From BRH-c54 sp032251145 (GTDB lineage: Bacteria > Bacteroidota > Bacteroidia > Flavobacteriales_E > Vicingaceae), in contig JAVVER010000056.1 in NCBI GenBank assembly GCA_032251145.1, positions 1 to 20,780 on the forward strand: DNA of 20,780 nt, given 5' to 3'. The translations under genes were made by a program, and so were the position numbers. Positions 13,965 through 20,780 of the stretch are shown one piece after another. Numbering within the stretch: position 1 is the first letter of the stretch; each line of letters starts with the position of its first letter. A model generated the notes under the pieces. It was not told where the DNA came from and did not search any database. It worked only from the letters and a program-made list of their open reading frames with translations.

Positions 13965-14822
13965 ATGAAAAACTACTTATCTTTAGTAAAATTTTCGCAC
14001 ACCATTTTTGCACTGCCCTTTGCTTTAATTGGCTTTTTTATTGCCATTGGTGTACATGGATACGATTTTAAATGGACAACTTTTATCTATGTAATTCTGT
14101 GTATGGTTTTTGCCCGTAGTGCTGCTATGGCTTTCAACCGCTATGTTGACCGAAAAATTGACAAAGCCAACAAACGTACTGCCAATGTGCGAGAAATCCC
14201 AAACGGAACAATAAAACCTACCTCAGCTTTGGTTTTTGTAATTATAAATTGTGTGCTATTTATTGCTACCACCTACTTTATAAACCCTTTATGTTTTTAC
14301 CTCTCTCCTATTGCATTGTTAGTTGTTTTAGGCTATAGCTACACCAAAAGATTTACAGCTTTATGTCATTTAGTATTAGGTATAGGGTTAGGCTTAGCTC
14401 CTATTGGTGCTTATTTGGCAGTTACAGGAGTTTTTGACTGGCTTCCTTTATATTTCTCTTTTGCCGTATTATTTTGGGTAAGCGGTTTCGATATTATTTA
14501 TGCCTTGCAAGATGAAAGTTTTGACAAACAACAACAATTACACTCCATTCCGGTATGGATGGGAAGAAAAAATGCGTTACATTTTTCATCATTTTTACAT
14601 TTTGTTGCTGCTTTTTTTGTGATTTGGGCAGGAATTCAGTCAGATTTTAATTGGTTATACTGGATAGGAGCTGCTGTTTTTATCGGACTATTAATTTACC
14701 AGCATTTAATTGTTTCCCCAACAAACCTAAGCAAAGTAAATTTAGCTTTTTTTACTACAAATGGAATAGCCAGCGTTGTATTTGCTGTTTTTGTAATTGG
14801 AGATATCTTCCTAAAGTGTTAA
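13965..14822 (+). CDS. UbiA-family prenyltransferase
   Basis: A 285-aa inner-membrane protein with about eight hydrophobic segments. It carries the two Asp-rich prenyl-diphosphate/Mg sites of the family: NRYVDRKID (58-66) and DIIYALQDESFD (176-187). Such enzymes attach a polyprenyl chain to an aromatic acid. The sequence fits the 4-hydroxybenzoate prenyltransferase-like subgroup (ubiA-other type), which in bacteria without ubiquinone is linked to menaquinone synthesis by the futalosine route (MqnP). No other mqn or men gene is in the window, so the specific pathway is inference. It is monocistronic or read through into the tRNA gene 85 bp on. Confidence 0.88.
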   Translation: MKNYLSLVKFSHTIFALPFALIGFFIAIGVHGYDFKWTTFIYVILCMVFARSAAMAFNRYVDRKIDKANKRTANVREIPNGTIKPTSALVFVIINCVLFIATTYFINPLCFYLSPIALLVVLGYSYTKRFTALCHLVLGIGLGLAPIGAYLAVTGVFDWLPLYFSFAVLFWVSGFDIIYALQDESFDKQQQLHSIPVWMGRKNALHFSSFLHFVAAFFVIWAGIQSDFNWLYWIGAAVFIGLLIYQHLIVSPTNLSKVNLAFFTTNGIASVVFAVFVIGDIFLKC

Positions 14823-14886
14823 AAATCAAGCACTAATTTAATTAAAAAAAATAGGATTAATATTTCTTCTATAACAAATGGATTAT

Positions 14887-14894
14887 TACATTTG
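14887..14894 (+). promoter_or_regulatory. -7 promoter element for tRNA-Ser
   Basis: TACATTTG followed by C is a full consensus match, 12 nt before the mature tRNA 5' end. Confidence 0.55.
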
Positions 14895-14906
14895 CATCTC
14901 CCATTT

Positions 14907-14996
<90 letters not shown>

Positions 14997-15005
14997 ACGA
15001 TATAG

Positions 15006-15038
15006 ATCCTGTCAGACAATTGTCTGACAGGATTTTTT
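15006..15038 (+). terminator. Terminator after tRNA-Ser
   Basis: A perfect 28-bp palindrome with 14-bp arms (left arm ATCCTGTCAGACAA) starts 9 bp past the tRNA CCA and is followed by six T. It is a strong terminator on the plus strand. Confidence 0.9.
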
Positions 15039-15108
15039 GTTTTAGTTGAGCCAAGTTTTCTTGAGCAAAAACTAAAACAAAAGTCCTGAGCTAGCGCAGT
15101 GAGCAGGA
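15029..15108. repeat. Further inverted repeats in the tRNA-Ser downstream segment
   Basis: TTTTGTTTTAGTT (15035-15047) pairs with AACTAAAACAAAA (15070-15082), and the pairing extends outward through AGGA/TCCT. Inside lies CAAG-TTTT-CTTG (15052-15063). TCCTG (15084-15088) and CAGGA (15104-15108) flank a 15-nt GC-rich stretch. The segment up to the second att-like copy therefore looks like a compact structured unit rather than random spacer. Confidence 0.5.
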
Positions 15109-15170
15109 TTGAATAGCATTGGAACCTCTCACACATGGGATCACAAAGTAATCCCCCTCTCTCCGCCACT

Positions 15171-15206
15171 AAAAAAGCCGAACTCAATATTGAATTCGGC
15201 TTTTTT
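15171..15206. terminator. Bidirectional terminator between the tRNA segment and the restriction locus
   Basis: AAAAAAGCCGAA and TTCGGCTTTTTT pair around an inner palindrome TCAATATTGA, with one C/A mismatch. A-run and T-run on both sides fit termination in both directions. It lies 13 bp past the stop of the YgjP-like gene. Confidence 0.9.
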
Positions 15207-15219
15207 GATAGGTAATCAA

Positions 15220-15921
15220 TTAATAACTAAATTTTTCCAACTTATCTTTTATTTTCAACCAATCAGGACAGTATTTATTTAATAAATTCCAAAATTCAGC
15301 ACCATGATGATGATATTTTAAATGACATAATTCGTGTATAATTACATAATCAATACAATGGATAGGTGCTTTTATTAGGTCAGCATTAATAACAATATTG
15401 CCTTTCAACGTGCAGCTACCCCAACGTTTTTCCAATTTACGAATAATAAGAGAATTCATTTTTAAGCCTTCTCGCTGTATCATAGCTTCGAGTTTTTGGA
15501 TTCTTTCCTCAAATTTTGTTCTTGCGTGTTGTAAATACCAAGCATCAACCAATGTTTTAATTTGAACTTTGTTCTGCTTATCAGGAACAGTTACCCAAAG
15601 ATATTTGCCATAAAGCTTTACATTGGCTTTTCCAACTTCAACTTTTAGTCTGTATTGACGCCCTAAATAAAAAATATTTTCACCACTAACCCATTCAGGT
15701 TTTGGAGATATTTCTGGGCGACCATTAAAAAATCGTTGTTGCTTAGCTATCCACGAAGAACGTTTTTCAACTTTACCTTGTATAAATTCCGGAGTGGCAT
15801 TTATTGGAGCTATTACCCAAACGGAATTGTCAGGATGCACTTCAATAGCTAACGATTTTCTTTCTGCTCGTTTTACTGAATAGGTAATATTGGTAGTGCC
15901 ATAACTAATTGTATTTCCCAT
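15220..15921 (-). CDS. YgjP/M48-like zinc metallopeptidase
   Basis: A 233-aa protein of the YgjP-like (DUF45, SprT/WLM-related) family. Seen: HELCHLKYHHHGAEFW (196-211) with HExxH zinc ligands and a downstream His, RKLEKRWGSC (161-170), and an N-terminal beta-rich domain with the typical RKSLAIEVHPD segment. No signal peptide, so cytoplasmic. The start ATG follows the hsdR stop by 2 bp, so it is the last gene of the restriction operon. This family is often found beside type I hsdR genes in other bacteria (family knowledge, not tested here); its role there is unclear, possibly processing of HsdR. Confidence 0.92.
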   Translation of the reverse strand: MGNTISYGTTNITYSVKRAERKSLAIEVHPDNSVWVIAPINATPEFIQGKVEKRSSWIAKQQRFFNGRPEISPKPEWVSGENIFYLGRQYRLKVEVGKANVKLYGKYLWVTVPDKQNKVQIKTLVDAWYLQHARTKFEERIQKLEAMIQREGLKMNSLIIRKLEKRWGSCTLKGNIVINADLIKAPIHCIDYVIIHELCHLKYHHHGAEFWNLLNKYCPDWLKIKDKLEKFSY

Positions 15922-15923
15922 AA

Positions 15924-18900
15924 TTAAAATACGTTTTGTGCTACTTTTAAGACTTCGTCTAGTATTTTATCCAATTGAGTAAAACTTAACTCAACTCCAA
16001 AATCCTTACGTTTTGCTAAAAGATAATCCTCTACATCATTCTTCATTTGTTTTTGTACATCTTCATTCTTTTTCCAATCACGAATAACCAGCCTTTGCAA
16101 TGTATTAGATAAATCAATTCCTGCTTGAGCCAGTTGTTCATTCATCTGTAATAAATTTGATTCAGGCATTTCAGTACTTAATACCTCTTTTACAATGCCA
16201 TAAAAAGCTCTTGCTTCGGGATTACCTTTTAAATTCCCCGGTACATCACTAAAACTTCCTTCCACCAAGTTTTTTCTTGCTTCCAACATTTGTTTTAAAT
16301 ACTCCGCTTCTGTTAGTCTTTTATCAATAAATGCCTGAATGGCTTCATCTATTAGCTTACCAAATTTTTTATAGAAAATTGGGTCTTCATCCATTTTCTC
16401 AGTAATCACTTTCTTCATTCTATAAGCTATGGTATCTGCTTTTGAAGCAACAGAGCCTGTCAACCGTTCCACTTCTTTTTTGAAAAGTTCTTCATTAAAA
16501 ATATTAATAGGTTCAGATGTTTGTTCTATGCCATCAACTCCAATTTGCATGTCTAATAATTTACGAACCCGACCTTCATATTCTTTATAATCAATTTTTT
16601 CTGAGTAACGAAGTTGAACAGCTGTTCTTAAACTCTGAAAGAATTTTAAATCCCTTGTAAAATTTAATTGCCTTTCTTCATTAAATAATTTATAATATAC
16701 ATCCGAAGCCATACCTGCTTGTAAGGATTTAGCAAAAACTATCAGTTTTTCTCTAAAGGTATCTCGTATATCTTTTGGGGCTAAAAAACGACCCATTTCT
16801 TCAATATCTTTTTTGTTTTTTACCGTTTTAAAAACATCCCATAATTCAGAATGATATTGCGGTATTTTTTTAATTTCTTCATCAATTTTAATAATGGCAC
16901 TTGCAATATCACTTTCATCAAACTCTTCTAAAGCACTATATTGTGTTAGAGCTTTATCCAAATCTCCCAAAACTCCTACATAATCTACAATGTGTCCATA
17001 ATCTTTTCCTTGATACAATCGGTTAGCTCTTGCAATAGCTTGTAGTAAACCATGTTCTTTTAATGGTTTGGCAATATATAAGGTGTTACATCTAGGAGCA
17101 TCAAAACCTGTAAGCAATTTACCTACAACTATTAGTAGCTCAATTTCATCATCAGATTCTTTAAATTTATTAGTTACACTTTCTTCATAAGCTTCTATAG
17201 AACCATGTCGTTGGTTAATTTTTTTAAAATATTGTTGCACTTCGTTTGTTACTTCATCTTCAACTTCTTCATGGTCAAGTCTGGTATCTGATGCAGATAT
17301 AATTACTGCGGTGTCAATTTTTAACTTTGGGTTTGTTTGCTTCTCAAAATAGGCTTGGTATTTTAATGCAGTGTCTTTTAGAGGAACGGCTAATATTGCC
17401 TTAAACCCTGTTCCTTTCCAGTTTTTGCAATAATGTTCCGAAATATCAAAAGCTATTTCTTCTATTACTTGTTGCGATTTGTAAATCTCTGTTATGGAAG
17501 AAAATTTTTGCTTTAAATCTTTTGCTTGATATTCATTTAGTGGTTCTGACAAACGATCAAATGCTCTATTAATTTGCTCCTGATTTACGGTAAGTTTAGC
17601 CGACCTTCCCTCGTATAATAATGGCAAAACTGCACCATCAGAAACAGCTTGGTCTATGGTATATTTGTCTATGTAACCACCAAATTTATTAGCGGTATTC
17701 TTTTCGTCTTTCATTAATGGTGTTCCTGTAAAGCCAATGTAACAAGCTCTTGGTAACACTTTTTTCATTAAAGCGTGGTTTTTTCCATATTGACTTCTAT
17801 GGCTTTCATCCACTAACACAAAAATATTTTCGGATTTGTTTCTGAAATCCTTACGTTTCAAAGCGGTTTCAAACTTATCAATTATGGTGGTTACTATTTC
17901 TACATTGCTTTCTTGCACAATTTCAATTAAATGATTACCACTATTAGCTCTCACAGGCTGTTTGCCACATTTCTGAAAAGTATCAAAGATTTGCTTGTCT
18001 AATTCAATTCTATCGGTTACCACAATAATACGTGCGTTCTTAATTTTATTATCTAAAATTATTGATTTGGCTAACATTACCATAGTAAGTGATTTACCAC
18101 TTCCTTGTGTATGCCAAATAACTCCACCTTTTCTTTTTTCTTCTTTATCAAATTCGCTTACACGTGTTAAAGCATTTTTAACCGCAAAATATTGTTGGTA
18201 TCGAGCTACTTTTTTTACTTTCCCATCAAAAACGATAAACTTATAGGTTAATTCCAATACTCGGTTAGGACGACACAAACAATACAACATCCTGTCTTGT
18301 TCAGTTGGTAGCCTATCTTGACTATTTTGCCTATTAATAGTTGAATTCAGTATTTTCTGAACCTCTTTTTCAATATTATTTTGTTCTTTCCATAATCCCC
18401 AAAATTTAGCAGGTGTATTGGTTGTGCCATACATCACCTCATTAGGTTGTGTTGCAATTAATAATTGTGCAAATTGAAAAAGCTTTGGAATGCCATCTTC
18501 TTTCTTTTGATTTCTTATAAACTGTGAAATAGCTTCTTTGGTTGAATCTTTTTTATCCCTACGTTTGTTTTCAATTACCACAAAAGGAATTCCATTGATA
18601 AACAATACCAAATCTGGTCTGCGAGTTTCTGTTAACCCTTGCACAACAAATTCATCCGTTACATGAAAAACGTTGTTGTCAAAGTTTTCCCAATCAATAT
18701 ACTTAATGGTAAAACTCTTTTTATCGCCATGAACATTTTCTTCAAAACTCTTACCTAAATTAATCAGGTCATAAATCTTTTCAGAAGTTTTTACCAAGCC
18801 TTCATCGGGTAAGTTTTTTAAGGTATAAATAGCATCATGTACGTTACCTTGTGAGAATTTATAGGTACTTCCCTTGTACTCATAGGAATTGATTTTATAG

Positions 18901-19055
18901 AGTTGTTGCTCCAAAATATTTTCTAGCACAACATTGCTTAAGATTTCACTACGCTCAATAATTGTTTGTTCGGGTGTAATGTATTGCCAACCTAGTTTTT
19001 GTAGTAACACTAAAGCCGGTTGTTGCGAATCGTTTATTTCTGTGTATGAGGTCAT
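15924..19055 (-). CDS. hsdR: Type I restriction enzyme, motor/nuclease subunit HsdR
   Basis: A 1043-aa subunit that pulls DNA and cuts it away from the unmethylated recognition site. Seen: N-terminal nuclease PD-(D/E)xK site with RPDLVL (Asp148) and ENK (Glu162, Lys164); helicase motif I TQGSGKS (316-322); motif II DESH (416-419); motif III TGTP (443-446); LLTGFDAPRCNTLYI and QAIARANRLYQGK for motifs V and VI; and a helical C-terminal region that would contact HsdM/HsdS. Full length and uninterrupted, so probably active. ATG at 19055. It is separated from the DUF3800 gene by a 217-bp gap holding an independent plus-strand unit, so hsdR may have its own promoter; none with a clear -7 match was found. 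Confidence 0.97.
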   Translation of the reverse strand: MTSYTEINDSQQPALVLLQKLGWQYITPEQTIIERSEILSNVVLENILEQQLYKINSYEYKGSTYKFSQGNVHDAIYTLKNLPDEGLVKTSEKIYDLINLGKSFEENVHGDKKSFTIKYIDWENFDNNVFHVTDEFVVQGLTETRRPDLVLFINGIPFVVIENKRRDKKDSTKEAISQFIRNQKKEDGIPKLFQFAQLLIATQPNEVMYGTTNTPAKFWGLWKEQNNIEKEVQKILNSTINRQNSQDRLPTEQDRMLYCLCRPNRVLELTYKFIVFDGKVKKVARYQQYFAVKNALTRVSEFDKEEKRKGGVIWHTQGSGKSLTMVMLAKSIILDNKIKNARIIVVTDRIELDKQIFDTFQKCGKQPVRANSGNHLIEIVQESNVEIVTTIIDKFETALKRKDFRNKSENIFVLVDESHRSQYGKNHALMKKVLPRACYIGFTGTPLMKDEKNTANKFGGYIDKYTIDQAVSDGAVLPLLYEGRSAKLTVNQEQINRAFDRLSEPLNEYQAKDLKQKFSSITEIYKSQQVIEEIAFDISEHYCKNWKGTGFKAILAVPLKDTALKYQAYFEKQTNPKLKIDTAVIISASDTRLDHEEVEDEVTNEVQQYFKKINQRHGSIEAYEESVTNKFKESDDEIELLIVVGKLLTGFDAPRCNTLYIAKPLKEHGLLQAIARANRLYQGKDYGHIVDYVGVLGDLDKALTQYSALEEFDESDIASAIIKIDEEIKKIPQYHSELWDVFKTVKNKKDIEEMGRFLAPKDIRDTFREKLIVFAKSLQAGMASDVYYKLFNEERQLNFTRDLKFFQSLRTAVQLRYSEKIDYKEYEGRVRKLLDMQIGVDGIEQTSEPINIFNEELFKKEVERLTGSVASKADTIAYRMKKVITEKMDEDPIFYKKFGKLIDEAIQAFIDKRLTEAEYLKQMLEARKNLVEGSFSDVPGNLKGNPEARAFYGIVKEVLSTEMPESNLLQMNEQLAQAGIDLSNTLQRLVIRDWKKNEDVQKQMKNDVEDYLLAKRKDFGVELSFTQLDKILDEVLKVAQNVF

Positions 19056-19136
19056 TTTTATTGTTTTAAATCATTATAGTAGTGCATTATTTATATAAAT
19101 TATGAAATAACTTTCATTTTTTTAAAATTATGTACG

Positions 19137-19144
19137 TATATTTG
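19137..19144 (+). promoter_or_regulatory. -7 promoter element for the small plus-strand unit
   Basis: TATATTTG is a full TAnnTTTG match. TTTC at 19112-19115, 21 bp upstream, is one base off the -33 TTTG. It points away from hsdR toward the terminator at 19244. Confidence 0.5.
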
Positions 19145-19164
19145 TGCAGTTCTTTATCTTGAGA

Positions 19165-19242
19165 ATGGAACTTACAAAGGTCTCGAAAACTGAACCTAAA
19201 TCAGTTTTAAAATATTTGGATAGGGGTGTCCCCAATCGGTAA
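19165..19242 (+). CDS. Possible 25-codon ORF (or small RNA) inside the restriction locus
   Basis: ATG at 19165 opens a 25-codon frame starting MELTKVSKTEPK, with a basic, Lys/Arg-rich product ending in PNR. It lies 20 nt after a -7 element, and its TAA is 1 nt before a terminator hairpin, so promoter, frame and terminator make a compact unit of about 120 nt. The same stretch can fold: AGTTC/GAACT (19148-19172), AAAACTGA/TCAGTTTT (19186-19208) and GGGG-TGT-CCCC near the end. A structured small RNA is therefore an equal alternative. Neither the peptide nor the RNA is recognised. It runs opposite to the restriction genes. Confidence 0.4.
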   Translation: MELTKVSKTEPKSVLKYLDRGVPNR

Positions 19243-19243
19243 G

Positions 19244-19270
19244 AAGCCAAGCCTTGTGTTTGGCTTTTTA
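19244..19270 (+). terminator. Terminator of the small plus-strand unit
   Basis: AAGCCAA (19244-19250) and TTGGCTT (19260-19266) pair around a 9-nt loop and are followed by a T-run on the plus strand only. It therefore ends plus-strand transcription, and it lies 3 bp from the end of the convergent DUF3800 gene. Confidence 0.8.
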
Positions 19271-19272
19271 TT

Positions 19273-20010
19273 TTATGGGAATATTTTAAGCCCATATCGT
19301 TTACCATTTTTTGTATAAAATTTTGTTTTAAAAACATCATAAGCAGGATTTGCCCTATTTGGTTCCATAACATGCCTTGCAATAGGATATGCTACTAAAT
19401 CAGCAAGTTGTAACCCGTTAATATTTTCTTTCTTATCAATAAATTTAATGTTTATATCATAAGCTTTTAATCTTTTTGCATCAACATAGCTTGTTCCCCT
19501 AGATAATAACCTCTGAAAATGCTCCTGAAGTTGTTTGTCTTCTTTTTTGCCTCTCTTTTCAATTATAATATTTAGCTGAATAGTTTCATTCTTAACATCA
19601 TCTAATAAAAAAATTGCTCTTTCTATTATAAAAGACAAAGAAAGCTCATAAACATCATTTCCTAAACGACCATATTTTTTAATGTATTTGGTTTTATCTA
19701 TGGCTGATGCGATAATGTCATACTCTGAATTTGAAATAATTTTATTGAGTTGCTCATAAAATTGTCTTTTCAACTCTAAATCAAATAATACCTGAAATTC
19801 TTTTTCACATTTACGTATATCTCTTGAATGGAAAATAACTGTTTTGTTTTTCCAAATAGAGGTTTTAAGCTCATTAAATTCTTTACGCAACTTTTCGTAC
19901 GTTGCTTGGTTAAAGATTACACCGCACAAAAGAAATACAGGAAAATTAGGATTAACATTACTCAATCCATGGTCGCCACTTTCATCTACATATAAAAAAT
20001 ATTGCATCAT
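19273..20010 (-). CDS. DUF3800 domain protein in the type I restriction locus
   Basis: A 245-aa protein of the DUF3800 family. Seen: YVDESGDHG (7-15), the hallmark N-terminal acidic motif; FHSRDIRK (60-67); IIEKRGKKED (149-158); and GLQLADLVAYPIARH (199-213). The conserved acids are compatible with an RNase H-like fold and metal-dependent nuclease activity, but no biochemical function can be read from sequence. It starts 30 bp after hsdS and lies between hsdS and hsdR, so it is most likely co-transcribed with hsdS. DUF3800 genes recur in defence islands. An overlapping frame at its 3' end is a shadow. Confidence 0.9.
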   Translation of the reverse strand: MMQYFLYVDESGDHGLSNVNPNFPVFLLCGVIFNQATYEKLRKEFNELKTSIWKNKTVIFHSRDIRKCEKEFQVLFDLELKRQFYEQLNKIISNSEYDIIASAIDKTKYIKKYGRLGNDVYELSLSFIIERAIFLLDDVKNETIQLNIIIEKRGKKEDKQLQEHFQRLLSRGTSYVDAKRLKAYDINIKFIDKKENINGLQLADLVAYPIARHVMEPNRANPAYDVFKTKFYTKNGKRYGLKIFP

Positions 20011-20040
20011 CTATTTCTTTTAATCATACTTAATCATAGT

Positions 20041-20780
20041 TTAGACACTTACCCTAATTTTACCCGTTAACAACTGCTGCATTAACCCCTTCTTTTGTAG
20101 TTTTATAGCTTCTAATTCATCTTTTAAAAGTTGGAGTTCTTCGTCACAAGCACATAAGGTTGTTGCTATTTTTTCTTGTTCCTTAACTTTAGGAATAAAT
20201 AGTGGACATTCTAAAATATCATCTTTTCTCAGGTTCGTTTGACCTACTCCAGAGTCAAAAGCCAAAAAGTGAGAGTTTCTATTTAGTAAATAGTACATGA
20301 ATCTTGAGTCATGTTTTTTAATCACAAACCTTCCAATTCTTTGATTTAATGAGTAAACATCATCCTGTTCTACTAAATAGCATTTACCAAGTGCTTTTCC
20401 ATTTGGAATATCACTCATTACCATCACAATATCATTTTTAAAGAGTGGTGTCAGTCGATTTTTTAACCTCCTATATTCTTTACCATCAGTGGAAATGAAT
20501 TTTGAAGTTATTAATTTATACAGCCCATTTTCATCAACAATATTTTCATGTGCCTTTCCATTTGAAAATTCGGCAATTTCACCAAGAGTAACAGTTTCCC
20601 ACTCCCCCTCAAACCCTGGAAACCTCACCTCACCACTAAGCAATTTCTGCATTAAACTGGTTTTTTGTTTTTCTTTGGCTTTAATCAATTGTGTTTGGGT
20701 AGCAATTAACTCATCCCATTTGCATAAAATGGCCGCTATTTTTTGTTGTTCGGGGAGGGGTGGGAGGGGCAAAGTTAATT
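20041..20780 (-). CDS. hsdS: Type I restriction enzyme specificity subunit HsdS, 3' part (cut by window end)
   Basis: The C-terminal ~245 residues of HsdS, which recognises the DNA target for methylation and cleavage. It opens with PLPPLPEQQKIA plus a helical spacer (LIKAKEKQKTSLMQKLLSG), the conserved region that ends the first target-recognition half. Then comes target-recognition domain 2 (from EGEWETVTLGEIAEFSNGK through the IPNGKALG and SGVGQTNLRKDDI segments), and a second helical spacer (LKDELEAIKLQKKGLMQQLLTGK). The reading frame stays open to the window edge, so the first recognition domain and the start lie outside. A TTG near 20772 is not the real start. hsdM is not in the window and presumably lies upstream. 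Confidence 0.95.
   Translation of the reverse strand, partial: LTLPLPPLPEQQKIAAILCKWDELIATQTQLIKAKEKQKTSLMQKLLSGEVRFPGFEGEWETVTLGEIAEFSNGKAHENIVDENGLYKLITSKFISTDGKEYRRLKNRLTPLFKNDIVMVMSDIPNGKALGKCYLVEQDDVYSLNQRIGRFVIKKHDSRFMYYLLNRNSHFLAFDSGVGQTNLRKDDILECPLFIPKVKEQEKIATTLCACDEELQLLKDELEAIKLQKKGLMQQLLTGKIRVSV

Noticed and set aside
15083..15168. A second tRNA-Ser ending at the duplicated 3' end
   Set aside because: Only the last 19 bases match. No acceptor 5' strand, D-arm or anticodon arm can be formed, so it is a partial copy, not a tRNA gene.
19128..19382. Minus-strand 84-codon frame at the end of DUF3800
   Set aside because: It overlaps the DUF3800 3' end in another frame, runs through the small plus-strand unit and terminator, and shows no family features.

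Overview
The window looks like a chromosomal segment of a bacterium of the Bacteroidota (flavobacteria-like). Base composition is strongly AT-rich. Several genes are preceded by the Bacteroidota -7 promoter element TAnnTTTG (for example before rpsT, the tRNA gene, the bTHX gene and the UbiA-family gene). There are short-signal lipoproteins and a bTHX ribosomal protein. No mobile-element transposase or CRISPR array is visible.

Layout. (1) 1-1720: an accessory-looking minus-strand pair, an 85-aa unknown protein whose end overlaps the start of a rare-looking fusion of a divergent family-1 uracil-DNA glycosylase with a PIN nuclease domain. The pair has its own promoter and a structured leader, and is followed by GC-rich repeats. 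(2) 1741-4010, minus strand: a SirB1/transglutaminase-like protein, a uridine phosphorylase-family enzyme, and bTHX with a long Lys/Ala/Thr tail. (3) 4206-9467, plus strand: M32 carboxypeptidase with a small lipoprotein, PEP carboxykinase, ribosomal protein S20 and GAPDH. (4) 9480-9671: a small basic exported protein (minus). (5) 9811-12215, plus: nadB-murQ. (6) 12203-13625, minus: a secreted protein and a lipoprotein, then a roughly 130-bp palindromic MITE-like repeat. (7) 13965-14996, plus: a UbiA-family prenyltransferase and tRNA-Ser(GCT). (8) 14997-15168: a hairpin-rich stretch closed by an exact 19-bp copy of the tRNA 3' end. (9) 15220-20780, minus: a type I restriction-modification locus read as hsdS (cut by the window end), DUF3800, hsdR and a YgjP-like metalloprotease. 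A separate plus-strand transcription unit (promoter, 25-codon ORF or structured RNA, terminator) lies between DUF3800 and hsdR.

How it fits together. Regions 2-7 are mostly housekeeping genes: gluconeogenesis/glycolysis (PckA, GAPDH), NAD synthesis (NadB), cell-wall recycling (MurQ), translation (S20, bTHX, tRNA-Ser), and probably quinone biosynthesis. The two ends are accessory. The right end is a restriction-modification island next to a tRNA gene carrying a duplicated attachment-like sequence. The left end is a possible DNA-damage or defence module (UDG-PIN). The strongest candidates for something undescribed are the UDG-PIN fusion with its small overlapping partner, the small transcription unit inside the type I locus, and the tRNA-Ser 3'-end duplication.
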